In this document: positions 43,103 to 51,691 of the stretch, in pieces
Layout of the letters: the number at the start of each line of letters is the position of its first letter
Position numbering within the stretch: the stretch's first letter is position 1
Assembly: GCF_017893945.1 (NCBI RefSeq)
Contig: NZ_CP054257.1
Coordinates: forward strand, 1,612,001-1,676,000
Length of the DNA stretch: 64,000 nucleotides
Source of the DNA: Treponema parvum
GTDB taxonomy: Bacteria; Spirochaetota; Spirochaetia; Treponematales; Treponemataceae
Reading direction: 5' to 3'
Made by a program: the position numbers and the translations under genes
The notes under the pieces: generated by a model
What the model saw: the letters and a program-made list of their open reading frames with translations, nothing else
Told to the model about the DNA's origin: nothing
Databases searched by the model: none

Positions 43103-44428
43103 CTAAGTTTTTCTAAAAGTCTCAATTGGCTTTTCACTTCCGGCGCGCAGGGCGGGAAGCGCCGACGCGGCCAGAGACAAAAGCAAGGTTCCTACCGCTA
43201 CAACCGACAATTCAAAAAGCGGAATCACTACGGGTATTGTCTGAAGATAATAGGCGGGATCCATCAATTCCAATTTTGTAAAACCGTTCCCGTTTCCTTT
43301 CATTAAAAGATACACAAATTTCATGCCGAAGTTTAGTAATTTTTCAATAAATAATAAAATTTTATTGATATTTACGGCGCACAAAATACCTGCGGGAAGA
43401 CCGGCCAAAAGTCCGCCGAGCCCGGTAACCGTTCCCGTTATCAAAAATGAAAGCGTTATGCCCCGCTTCGTCGCGCCGAAACTTTTTAAAACCGCAATTT
43501 CACGGCGGCGTTCCATAGAAAGCATGATGAGAGCTGAAAATATATTCACCGAAGCTACAAGAACGATTAAAAGCATTATAAAAAAAAGCAGCGCCTTCGT
43601 AGAAGCGAAATTCTCATATTCGGAAACGTTAAGTTCATCCCAGCGGTACACGCGGATATTTTTGCCAGCAGCTCTTTGAACTTCGTAGGACAGGCGGACC
43701 AAGTCGGAAGAAAAAGCGTCCTCCGTTTCAAGTTTTATGCTTATGTCAGAAGATTCCGGATCAAGGACGGACAGTCCTTTTTCAAGCGGAATAAAAACCC
43801 AAAGAGAATCGAGTTCCTGATATCCGCATGAAACTATACCCGCCACGGTAAAAACCGTTACGCGCGGCACAAGCCTTCCTGCAATAAATTTTGAAGTTAC
43901 AAGCCTGAACGAACTTCCTTCCGAAAGTCCGAGATCCGACGCTATTTTTTTTCCTATAACCGCCGAATTTTGCGAAAGAGTAAGATCCGCCCTTCCTTCC
44001 GCAACCGAAAACAAGGACATGTACGAGCGATTTTTTTGAAAAATATCGCTAGGAACGGCGCGAACCGCAGCCCCCGTTCTTCCTGCGGAAGATAACGCAA
44101 GGGCGGCCCCTTCAATTTCAGGGTAAGAAGAAACTATGCCGTTTATTGACAAAAGTTTTTTTGCCGCACTGTCCAAATATTCCAAAGACAGGCCGTTTTT
44201 TCCGGGTGCTAAAAAATCCGCCTGCAAATGCGAAGACGAAAGCCCTATGATACGCTGAGTTATCCCTTCGATCATCCCTTCCGCGACGCTTAAGACTACG
44301 ATCAAGGGAACAAGGCTTATGCTTATGCACAACAAGGCGCCGAGCAAACTTCTGTGAGCGGAAGATTTTTTTTCTATGCGCGGAAATATCAGGCGGCGCG
44401 CAAAAAGTAAAGAAGAATTCAAAGTCAT
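43103..44428 (-). CDS. LolC/E-type lipoprotein-releasing permease (second)
   Basis: A 441-residue FtsX/LolCE-family permease: one N-terminal membrane helix (LLGALLCISISLVPLIVVLSV, ~28-48), a large periplasmic domain to ~270, then three helices. The helix after residue 270 starts the FtsX motif (FIMLLIVLVASVNIFSALIML, then RRREIAVLKSFGATKRG). It should form a heterodimer with the 45215-46543 permease and be driven by the LolD ATPase to release lipoproteins from the inner membrane to LolA. The start has AGGATC about 6 bases upstream. Which of the two is LolC or LolE is not decided. Confidence 0.85.
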   Translation of the reverse strand: MTLNSSLLFARRLIFPRIEKKSSAHRSLLGALLCISISLVPLIVVLSVAEGMIEGITQRIIGLSSSHLQADFLAPGKNGLSLEYLDSAAKKLLSINGIVSSYPEIEGAALALSSAGRTGAAVRAVPSDIFQKNRSYMSLFSVAEGRADLTLSQNSAVIGKKIASDLGLSEGSSFRLVTSKFIAGRLVPRVTVFTVAGIVSCGYQELDSLWVFIPLEKGLSVLDPESSDISIKLETEDAFSSDLVRLSYEVQRAAGKNIRVYRWDELNVSEYENFASTKALLFFIMLLIVLVASVNIFSALIMLSMERRREIAVLKSFGATKRGITLSFLITGTVTGLGGLLAGLPAGILCAVNINKILLFIEKLLNFGMKFVYLLMKGNGNGFTKLELMDPAYYLQTIPVVIPLFELSVVAVGTLLLSLAASALPALRAGSEKPIETFRKT

Positions 44429-44451
44429 ATATGATCCTAATTTAAACCTTC

Positions 44452-45222
44452 CTATTCTGATCGAATCTCTTGCCCGCCGCTCCCTGTCAGCCTTACCAAG
44501 GTTCCGTCTTTTATAGTATAATGAATGTTACCCATCGAAGCCAAATTAAGATCGTGAGTGACAAGAACCAAGGTCTTTTTATATTGTTCCGTCATTGAAA
44601 AAAGCAGTTCACCGATCACAGCGGCGTTGGCGGGATCAAGGTTTCCCGTAGGCTCGTCGGCAAGCAAAAGCTCAGGATCGTTTACAAGCGCACGGGCGAC
44701 GGCGACTCTCTGTCTTTCTCCCCCTGAAAGTTCCGACGGCAAATGTGTTTCACGGTTTGAAAGCCCTACGTCATTTAAAAGTCGCCTCGCCCTTTCTTCG
44801 GCTTCTTTTTTAGAAAGCCCCGCCATGTATGCAGGCATAAAAACATTTTCAAGAGCCGTAAAATCCTTAAGCAGATAATGAAATTGAAATATCATTCCCA
44901 AAAATGAAGAACGGTATTCCGCAAGGGAATCTTCATCCAAAGAAGTTATACAATAAGGACCTATGTTTACGATTCCCGCAGTTACGCTGTCAATACCCGA
45001 TAAGATATTTAAGAAAGTACTTTTGCCGCAGCCGCTTTCTCCCGTTATTACGGCCTTTGCACCGTACGGAATATTGCAGTCAAGATTTTTTAAAACCGTA
45101 AGTTTTTCACCGGAACCGGTATACGTCTTTTCCAATCCCGAAATCCTAATAATATGGTGTAAATTTTGATTTTTTATCTCTGTCTGTTTTTCAAAATCAA
45201 TGAAGTTTATAGTATCACTCAT
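44452..45222 (-). CDS. lolD: LolD-type ABC ATPase
   Basis: A 256-residue ATPase of the MacB/LolD group: Walker A GESGCGKSTFLNILSG (~59-74), LSGGERQRVAVARALVNDPELLLADEPTGNLD spanning signature and Walker B (~164-195), and VTHD (~221). It powers the two flanking permeases. The short N-terminal extension (about 25 residues before the ISGLEKTY strand) is longer than usual. GGAGG lies before the ATG and the gene overlaps the upstream permease by 8 bases. Confidence 0.92.
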   Translation of the reverse strand: MSDTINFIDFEKQTEIKNQNLHHIIRISGLEKTYTGSGEKLTVLKNLDCNIPYGAKAVITGESGCGKSTFLNILSGIDSVTAGIVNIGPYCITSLDEDSLAEYRSSFLGMIFQFHYLLKDFTALENVFMPAYMAGLSKKEAEERARRLLNDVGLSNRETHLPSELSGGERQRVAVARALVNDPELLLADEPTGNLDPANAAVIGELLFSMTEQYKKTLVLVTHDLNLASMGNIHYTIKDGTLVRLTGSGGQEIRSE

Positions 45223-46543
45223 CCCGCAGAACCTCCGCAGCCTTTAATTTTAAAATCCCCATGCTTGCAAGCCATGATGCGGCGAGGGATGAAAATATAC
45301 CGAAAACCGTTATGATGAGAACTTCATGCATAAATATCCGTGCGGGAAGCCCCGCATAGACAAGATACATGGGATTTTCATGCAAGTATGCGGCGTTTTC
45401 GGGAGAAAAAAGCATGGTAAAAAAATACTGTATCCCGTAGGTAAAAAAAGAAAGAATCTTAAATATCCTACCGGTTTGAACGCTGAGCAAAAGCCCGAGC
45501 GACAGCCCGCAAAAGGCGCCAGTCACGCCTGTAAGGAATCCGCGGAAGATAAATACGGCCTGTATCATCCTATTTTTACCGCCTAAGGCCGATAAGATTG
45601 AAATTTCGTTGCGCCGCTCATATACCATCCGCTTCATACTATTAAAAATGTTTATGCATACGACGACGAATATTAAAAAAACGAACAGCATGAGCATGTT
45701 TTTTTCCACGCGAAGGGCTCCGAAAAAAGAACGGTTGTAGCTTTTCCAGCTTTCAGCATTAACCTGTGGGAAACGGTTTTTTATTTCGTTTATGAACGAT
45801 TCCGACTGAAATTGATCAAAAAGTTTTATACCGTAGATTTTTTTCGGCTGCGAGCCGAAGTATTTTTCACCGGCATTAAGACCTATAAAAGCGTAGCCGG
45901 AATTTATTCCCGCGTAACCTGTATGAAATATGCCGGCGACGGTAAAAATTCGTTTGGAAGAAAGCATTTCCACGTCGTTCCCGCCGGAAAGGGCAAGAAG
46001 GTTCACGGTGTTTCCGATCCGTACGCCGAGTTTGGAAGCAAGAGAAGATCCCAGCACTATTAAATCTTTATCGCCGGAAGAAGAAAGATCAAATTCGCCG
46101 CGTATCACGTTTACTTCGCGTTCAAATCCTTCGTCAAGCTCAAAAATGTTTTCAGGCAGGGCGCGTATCAAAGCGGCCGCTCCGCCGGAGGCGTTTCCTA
46201 CGATAAAGCTCTGCGACTCATAAAACGGAATAAGCGTTTTAACGCGGAATCCGCTTTTATGCTTGGAAGATTTTAAAAAATTTCCGCAATAATTCTCAAA
46301 TTCTTCCGTTAAATCGGAACGTACGTTTTCAATGCGCACGTGATACGAACTTACTTCCATTATTGCATCTATAAAACTCATCTGAAAACCGTTCATAACA
46401 CTTAACACGGCTATTAAGGTCATGACGCCGAAACATATCCCGAGAGAAGCTAATCGAGAAGCGAGAGCGGACCTTCCGGACATATCTACATTTGCAAAAC
46501 GGCGCGAAACAAAATATACCCACAAAAATTTATTCAATTTCAT
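45215..46543 (-). CDS. LolC/E-type lipoprotein-releasing permease (first)
   Basis: A 442-residue paralogue of the 43103-44428 permease. It has an N-terminal helix (ALASRLASLGICFGVMTLIAVLSVMNGF, ~26-53), a periplasmic domain and three C-terminal helices. A conserved RRNEISILSALGGKNRM loop follows the second helix. It starts the lolC-lolD-lolE gene set; a ribosome-binding AGGAT is 6 bases before the ATG. It overlaps the end of the upstream secreted hypothetical by 14 bp, so the genes are one unit. Confidence 0.85.
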   Translation of the reverse strand: MKLNKFLWVYFVSRRFANVDMSGRSALASRLASLGICFGVMTLIAVLSVMNGFQMSFIDAIMEVSSYHVRIENVRSDLTEEFENYCGNFLKSSKHKSGFRVKTLIPFYESQSFIVGNASGGAAALIRALPENIFELDEGFEREVNVIRGEFDLSSSGDKDLIVLGSSLASKLGVRIGNTVNLLALSGGNDVEMLSSKRIFTVAGIFHTGYAGINSGYAFIGLNAGEKYFGSQPKKIYGIKLFDQFQSESFINEIKNRFPQVNAESWKSYNRSFFGALRVEKNMLMLFVFLIFVVVCINIFNSMKRMVYERRNEISILSALGGKNRMIQAVFIFRGFLTGVTGAFCGLSLGLLLSVQTGRIFKILSFFTYGIQYFFTMLFSPENAAYLHENPMYLVYAGLPARIFMHEVLIITVFGIFSSLAASWLASMGILKLKAAEVLRDE

Positions 46544-47447
46544 ATTCTATCCTGTTTTGTAGGCGTCCGTTCAAAAAAAAATTTTCTTCTTTTTTTATTC
46601 CGTGCTTGTACAGAGCTTCGACGGTAAAACCGCCGTCAAAATATGAAGTCTCCGTATATGCGTCTATATCCGAAAAAATGCGTTTAAATCTCATGACGCC
46701 GTTATCGTAAAACACGTAATCGGGCTCTTCTCCCGGCGCGTCATAGGAATACACGCTTTTTTGCGAATTTTTTTTTCCGCCTGCGTACCCGTGTTTTTCA
46801 TATTCGAGAATCCTGTTTTCATCGTCGTATTTCCACAAAAGCGATTCCGATAAAATCAAGTTTTGTTTTTGCGCGGCGGCGTCAGGTTTTAGATCTCGCA
46901 AAATATCGGACGAACCGCCGGCCGTCGCCGAGTTGTCGGCGGCTGAAATAGCCGAGCTGGCTGAGCTTTCGGTCTTTCCGGATATTTTCAAATACGTATG
47001 CTGTTCGGCTTTTAGACCCCGTTCGTTAAAGACGACCTCGGTAATTTTTTTTTCGGCAAAATTTTCAATAACGCATTTAAACGGAACGGCGGATCCGGCG
47101 TCATAAAAAAAAGTTTCGGTCAGTAAAACCGAAGATTTTTCTGCAGGAAAAACGATATTCCAGTGTTCCTTCGATACTAAGCGCATGTTTTCATCGTATT
47201 TACGGCGGACGGTAAGGTCTTCGTAAGAATCGGTTAAAAAGACCGAAAGATTAAAGGCGTCTACGGAAAAGGTACCGTATTCGCCCGCATAAAGGCTTCG
47301 AAGTTTGCCCGCGGCGTCAAAATGTGCTTTTGTCTCGCGTGTTTCTGCAGCGGCAGGTTCCGCCGCACGCGCTTTTACAGAACCGAATAAAAAGCACGAA
47401 AAAAGAGCGTACAAAAAAAATATACGCCGCCCGGAATTTATTTTCAC
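46530..47447 (-). CDS. secreted hypothetical protein, YwqK/MORN-like strand repeats
   Basis: A 305-residue protein with a GTG start (GGAGA upstream) and a signal peptide (FFLYALFSCFLFGSVKARA). The mature part repeats short Tyr/Asp/Gly-centred strands (RRKYDENMRLVSKEH, LTETFFYDAGSAVPF, VFNERGLKAEQHTYLK, MRFKRIFSDIDAYTETSYFDGG) like YwqK/MORN-type repeat proteins. An Ala/Ser-rich linker lies near residue 165. It sits between ftsY and lolC in a compact array, which hints at an envelope role. No function is assigned. Confidence 0.6.
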   Translation of the reverse strand: MKINSGRRIFFLYALFSCFLFGSVKARAAEPAAAETRETKAHFDAAGKLRSLYAGEYGTFSVDAFNLSVFLTDSYEDLTVRRKYDENMRLVSKEHWNIVFPAEKSSVLLTETFFYDAGSAVPFKCVIENFAEKKITEVVFNERGLKAEQHTYLKISGKTESSASSAISAADNSATAGGSSDILRDLKPDAAAQKQNLILSESLLWKYDDENRILEYEKHGYAGGKKNSQKSVYSYDAPGEEPDYVFYDNGVMRFKRIFSDIDAYTETSYFDGGFTVEALYKHGIKKEENFFLNGRLQNRIEYEIE

Positions 47448-47450
47448 CGT

Positions 47451-48326
47451 TCATTCTCCGATAAAACCGTAAACGTAACTTTTCACGTCAAAAAGCGAAA
47501 TGTCGCCGTACTTTTCGCCCGTGCACACAAAGGCGACGGGGATTCCAAGCTCTTTACATATAGAAACGGCTATTCCTCCCTTGGCGGTAGAATCATATTT
47601 TGTAAGGATGATCGCATCCAAGCCTACCGCTTCATTGAACACTTCCGCCTGCCGCAAGGCATTTTGTCCTGTAGTCGCATCTACTACGAGGAGCTTTTTA
47701 TAACAGCCCGGCGAAGCTTTTTGAAAAGAAATTTTATCGATTTTTTGAAGTTCGCGCACAAGGTTTTCTTTGTTGTGAAGACGCCCTGCGGTATCGGCGA
47801 TCACAAGGCCGCCGCCGGAAGCGTTGACGGATTCTGCGGCGTCAAAAACCACGGCCGACGGATCCGAGCCGCTTTGGTGATGTATCACGCGCACGTTAAG
47901 TTTTTTTCCGTGCATGATAAGCTGTTCTATTGCGGCGGCACGGAAAGTATCGGCGGCGGCAAGAATCACACTATTACAGCCGCTTTGGGTAAAATACGAA
48001 GCCATCTTTGCAGCAGTGGTGGTCTTTCCCACTCCGTTCACGCCTAAAATCATCCAAATATTGGTTTTTCCTTCTTCGGGTTTCAGCACGGCGGATTTTA
48101 CGTCGGACGACAAAAGTTCTGCAAGTTTTTGCATTACCGCGCTTTTATCCGAAAGATTTTCCGAGCGGCAGATTTGTTCAAGTTTTTCTACAATCTCAAA
48201 CGAAGTTTTCGCTCCTACGTCGCCTTCTATGAGAGCGTCCGTAAGATCTTCGAAAAAAACATCGTCTTTTTTGTCATGAGATGAAAAAAGCGATTTTATT
48301 TTTGATGCAAATGATATTTTAGCCAT
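47451..48326 (-). CDS. ftsY: signal recognition particle receptor FtsY
   Basis: A 291-residue SRP GTPase. It has a helical N domain (1-90, SLFSSHDKKDDVFFEDLTDALIE) and G domain motifs GVNGVGKTTTAAKMA (G1, ~94-108), DTFRAAAIEQL (G2), DTAGRLHNKENLVREL (G3, ~178-193) and TKYDSTAKGG (G4, ~238-247). It receives ribosome-SRP complexes at the membrane for co-translational insertion. It lacks the acidic N-terminal A domain of E. coli FtsY, as in many bacteria. AAGGAAA precedes the ATG. Confidence 0.95.
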   Translation of the reverse strand: MAKISFASKIKSLFSSHDKKDDVFFEDLTDALIEGDVGAKTSFEIVEKLEQICRSENLSDKSAVMQKLAELLSSDVKSAVLKPEEGKTNIWMILGVNGVGKTTTAAKMASYFTQSGCNSVILAAADTFRAAAIEQLIMHGKKLNVRVIHHQSGSDPSAVVFDAAESVNASGGGLVIADTAGRLHNKENLVRELQKIDKISFQKASPGCYKKLLVVDATTGQNALRQAEVFNEAVGLDAIILTKYDSTAKGGIAVSICKELGIPVAFVCTGEKYGDISLFDVKSYVYGFIGE

Positions 48327-48355
48327 GATATTTCCTTAAAAATTCCGTATCGGTT

Positions 48356-50008
48356 TTATTTTTGTTCCGCACTGTTTCTTTTATCCGGAACATTCGCAGT
48401 CTTTGCGCCCTTTTTTATCTTTGCAGTCTTGGGCAGCACCGCGTTCGCCGAATAAAGATATCGCACAAGCTGATAACCGAAAACGGCTCCGAGAGAAACC
48501 GATACGCCTACGCACGCAAGAGATCGCGATCTCCACCTTTCAACTTCGTTAGCGGCGATAACGTCCTGCCTGTTTAATTTATTTATATACGTTCCGTAAT
48601 TGTAAAACGTAAACGGAAGCGACACAATAAACGCGCTGTAGGCAGTATACATTCTGCGCCGACGTTTTTCAATGTTGGCGCTGACATCGTAATCTATGAC
48701 AGGAACCGTTATGTTTCCGTCCCGTTTCCGGTCTTCACGCAAAATATCTTCCGGAATATAAAAAAACGATGAAATTCCGTCTTCGCCGGTAAAATGTCCT
48801 ATAACCGCGCCGCCGTCAATTTCAATCCGGGCGTGGGCGCCGGGGCTTTCAACGGCAAGCTCTCTCACTGCCTCCGTAGACAGAACGCCTGCGACGGGAT
48901 TTAAAAGATCTATTTCAATAACTCTCGGATCCACTCTCGCCATATTTACGCTGATATCATAGGAGCTTTTTTCCGAAAAAGAATAAGTAGCGCTCACATT
49001 GCGGAAACCTTCCGCCTCAAAAGAAAGCACATGTATTCCCCGCTCTGCAGCAATACTTTTAGGCAGCTTCGGAAAAACTATTCCGTCAAGGCTCACGGAA
49101 ACTTTGGAAGCCGCTTGAGCGGGCTCTACCGAAATATTAAGGATCACCGGAGGATTATTGGCTATGAACGGCATAAGGGCTCGCGCAAGATTTCTTGCGA
49201 TCTGCAGAGGGGATGAAAGCAGCCCTACTTCGGTAACCGTTCCGCCGGACACTCCGCCGGGATACAAATGAAGTTCCGCCGTTACTGCGGCGTAGCCCCC
49301 GTACGACGAAATCGTGCCGCTTACGAGCCCTCTTATGTTCGCCGAATTAACGGCGCTTTCAAATTTGTAATCCGTAAAGTCGTTTGGAACGGCTTCTTCG
49401 GGCGCGCTGAAGAGTTTGGAAGCGTCGTTTCCATAAAGCGTTATCTTTTCAGGCGGCGCGGTAAAAAATTCTTTTCGGCCGGCAGGCAATGCCCAGAAAA
49501 AATCTTCGCTAAGCATGTCGGAATAATATTTTTCACTTATTCTGTCCGATTCTACAAGGTTTTCGGTAATTTTTGCGCGAAGCTCGTCTATCTCTTTTTC
49601 CTTTTTAGCGATCTCTTTTTTAAACTTGTAGTCGCTTAAGTTCCTCAATATGATGGCGTCGCGGTCCTTTTCCGCCTTTGACAGTTGAAGAAACAAAGAA
49701 AGCCGTGCCGTGCGGAGGGAATCCGAGTCGCGGCTTAACATTTCACGGGCTGAAGGGGTTCTTGAAGCTCCTGAGTATACTTGCTCAAGGATAAGTTTCG
49801 GAATATTTTCGGCAACGGCGGCGGAAGCTTCGTCCGTCATAATTTCGTTTGTAAATTTAAAAGGAACTGCGGCCAGCGTCCAAGTTTTTTCTTCTTTTTT
49901 CCTTGAGTCCGAAAGACCGTCGGCACTTTCGGCATAAAATGTATTTTCGACATAAAAACACAGAAAACACAGAAAACAATGGATCAACAGTTTTTTTGAC
50001 CGGCACAT
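48356..50008 (-). CDS. secreted protein with LpoB/CsgG-like N-terminus and PEGA domain
   Basis: A 550-residue exported protein. After a signal peptide (LLIHCFLCFLCFYVENTFYA) comes a region like the alpha/beta CsgG/LpoB fold (WTLAAVPFKFTNEIMTDEASAAVAENIPKL). A coiled-coil stretch (KKEIAKKEKEIDELRAKI, ~125-145) follows. Residues ~295-355 are a PEGA domain (VSLDGIVFPKLPKSIAAERGIHVLSFEAEGF), a surface or envelope-binding beta module. The C-terminus has one or two hydrophobic helices (YTAYSAFIVSLPFTFYNYGTY, ~455). No function assigned. It lies 6 bp after prfB and 30 bp before ftsY. No clear ribosome-binding sequence precedes the ATG. Confidence 0.65.
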   Translation of the reverse strand: MCRSKKLLIHCFLCFLCFYVENTFYAESADGLSDSRKKEEKTWTLAAVPFKFTNEIMTDEASAAVAENIPKLILEQVYSGASRTPSAREMLSRDSDSLRTARLSLFLQLSKAEKDRDAIILRNLSDYKFKKEIAKKEKEIDELRAKITENLVESDRISEKYYSDMLSEDFFWALPAGRKEFFTAPPEKITLYGNDASKLFSAPEEAVPNDFTDYKFESAVNSANIRGLVSGTISSYGGYAAVTAELHLYPGGVSGGTVTEVGLLSSPLQIARNLARALMPFIANNPPVILNISVEPAQAASKVSVSLDGIVFPKLPKSIAAERGIHVLSFEAEGFRNVSATYSFSEKSSYDISVNMARVDPRVIEIDLLNPVAGVLSTEAVRELAVESPGAHARIEIDGGAVIGHFTGEDGISSFFYIPEDILREDRKRDGNITVPVIDYDVSANIEKRRRRMYTAYSAFIVSLPFTFYNYGTYINKLNRQDVIAANEVERWRSRSLACVGVSVSLGAVFGYQLVRYLYSANAVLPKTAKIKKGAKTANVPDKRNSAEQK

Positions 50009-50014
50009 ACTTTT

Positions 50015-51152
50015 TTATTTCAGATCATCGTCGTCTTCACCCGTACCCATAGGCAAACCCTTCCACTGGGCGTTCAGAAACGAATCTATGAATTGGGTTA
50101 TATCGCCGTCCATTACAGCTTGAATGTTTCCAGTTTCATATTTCGTACGGTGATCTTTTACAAGCGTATACGGTTGAAACACATAAGAACGGATTTGGTT
50201 ACCCCATGAAATGTCTTTTTTTTCGGCGCCGTACTTTGAATTCTCTTTTTCCTTTTGCTCTTTGTAGTATGCGTAGAGTTTCGACTTTAAAATGCTCATG
50301 GCGGTCTGGCGGTTCATTATCTGGCTGCGCTCGCTCTGGCAGGCAACCACAATTCCCGTAGGCAGGTGAGTAAAGCGGACGGCGGAGTCCGTTTTGTTCA
50401 CATGCTGTCCGCCCTTTCCTCCGGCGCGGTAAGTATCGATCCTGAGATCTTCGGGTTTTATTTCAACATTTATGGAATCGTCCAAAACAGGAAATACGAA
50501 TACCGATGAAAACGACGTATGGCGGCGGGCGTTTGCGTCAAAGGGACTTATGCGGACAAGCCTGTGTATTCCAGCTTCTCCCTTAAGATAGCCGTAAACG
50601 TAATCTCCGTTTATCTGAATGGTGATCGATTTTATTCCGCCTTCAGCTTCAAGCATATCCACGGTTTCCATCTTAAAACCCTGCCTCTCGGCCCAGCGTA
50701 TGTACATTCTGCTGAGCATATAGGCCCAGTCTTCGGCTTCCGTTCCGCCGGCGCCGGAATGTATCGTAAGAAAAGCGCTGCTCTTATCCACTTCTCCCGA
50801 AAGCAAATTCAATATGCTCTGATGTTCGAATTCCTCCTTTGCTGTATTTAACATAAGCTTAAGCTCTTCTTCAACGGATTCGTCTTTGCTTTCTTCTCCA
50901 AGTTCATAGAGAGCTTCAATATCGTTTATGTCGGACACGAGTTTTTTCCACGGTTCCACGCGCCCTTTTAGAAGCTTTATCTCATTCATAACCTGTTGAG
51001 CTTTTTGCTGATCTTCCCAAAAATTTTCAGCCGTCGTCTGAGCTTCTTTTTCCGCTATTTTTTTTTCGATGGAAGCGGGGTCAAAGACGCCCCCAAACAT
51101 TCATAATATCTTCTTTTAATTCCGTAATCGGCGTTTTCAATTCTTCAAGCAT
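50015..51152 (-). CDS. prfB: peptide chain release factor 2 with programmed +1 frameshift
   Basis: RF2 recognises UGA and UAA. The gene reads from ATG 51152 (GAGGA upstream) for 23 codons to CGT-CTT-TGA-C. A +1 slip on CTT skips the T at 51083 and continues as GAC-CCC, giving 378 residues. CUU-UGA-C is the canonical RF2 autoregulatory site, and GGGGGC a few bases earlier serves as the stimulatory Shine-Dalgarno-like element. Without the slip an apparent start at 51100 would be called, which is misleading. The body has the GGQ catalytic loop in YRAGGKGGQHVNKTDSAVR. It lies 89 bp downstream of the Cas2-like gene. Confidence 0.95.
51080..51093 (-). promoter_or_regulatory. RF2 programmed +1 frameshift site
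   Basis: On the minus strand the message reads GGGGGC-GT-CUU-UGA-C. Low RF2 makes decoding of the UGA slow and lets the ribosome slip forward, so RF2 controls its own synthesis. Mechanism from established knowledge; sequence seen directly. Confidence 0.93.
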
Positions 51153-51241
51153 GTATTATTCCTCACGGTTTTGCAGTATTTTTTTCGGCGGTTTTGCACG
51201 CGGATACCCGATTTGCATTTTACAAGGGGAACCCGCATATT

Positions 51242-51514
51242 TTACGCTTTGATAAGGCATCTGCGCCATTTCTTTTTATTCAATTCCGTAACGGCGAACA
51301 TTCCGTTTAAAGGGAATTGGTAAAAACGCAAAGTATCGTAATAATCCGTCACCCTGTCGATATCCTGTTTCAGACGCATAAACTGAGTCTCGTCCAACAC
51401 GGTGCTTTCCCAGCATGCTCTCTGAATTTTTTTAAAGCCGTATTGCTTAACGACCGAAGCCAATGCTTTTGCGGAATCTGCGCTGCCCGGATCAAGAACG
51501 ACGGAAACAAACAT
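51242..51514 (-). CDS. small Cas2-like protein without CRISPR context
   Basis: A 90-residue protein with the layout of Cas2/VapD-type ferredoxin-fold ribonucleases. It has a first strand with Asp (MFVSVVLDPGS, D8), a helix ending KQYGFKKIQRACWES, a second helix (QFMRLKQDIDRVTDYYD) and a strand DTLRFYQFPL like the DxVRxYxL strand of Cas2. No cas1, other cas gene or repeat array lies in this window. It may be a toxin-like or housekeeping nuclease. TTGACA-17-TATTCT-6-ATG with no ribosome-binding sequence predicts a leaderless mRNA. prfB follows at 89 bp on the same strand. Confidence 0.6.
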   Translation of the reverse strand: MFVSVVLDPGSADSAKALASVVKQYGFKKIQRACWESTVLDETQFMRLKQDIDRVTDYYDTLRFYQFPLNGMFAVTELNKKKWRRCLIKA

Positions 51515-51520
51515 ACTATA

Positions 51521-51549
51521 AGAATAAAATAAATGGGTATTAATGTCAA
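51521..51549 (-). promoter_or_regulatory. promoter of the Cas2-like gene, leaderless geometry
   Basis: TTGACA (51544-51549), 17 bp, TATTCT (51521-51526), then 6 bases (TATAGT) to the ATG at 51514. Confidence 0.6.
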
Positions 51550-51656
51550 ATTATCGGCATTTATAACCTAGATAACCGCACCGAACCTGTACAAAAATGA
51601 AATAAGTGCCGGCATAAAAGACGGAACGCGGGGCGGCGGCCCGTCTTTCGCGCATC

Positions 51657-51685
51657 TTGCAATTAGGCCGTTTCAAATATATTAT
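51657..51685 (+). promoter_or_regulatory. promoter of the FN3/TPR gene, leaderless geometry
   Basis: TTGCAA (51657-51662), 17 bp, TATTAT (51680-51685), then 6 bases (TACAAT) to the ATG at 51692. It lies divergent from the Cas2-like promoter. Confidence 0.6.
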
Positions 51686-51691
51686 TACAAT

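Noticed and set aside
51242..51514. CRISPR-Cas locus
   Set aside because: Only a Cas2-like fold is seen; no regularly spaced direct repeats and no other cas gene anywhere in the window.
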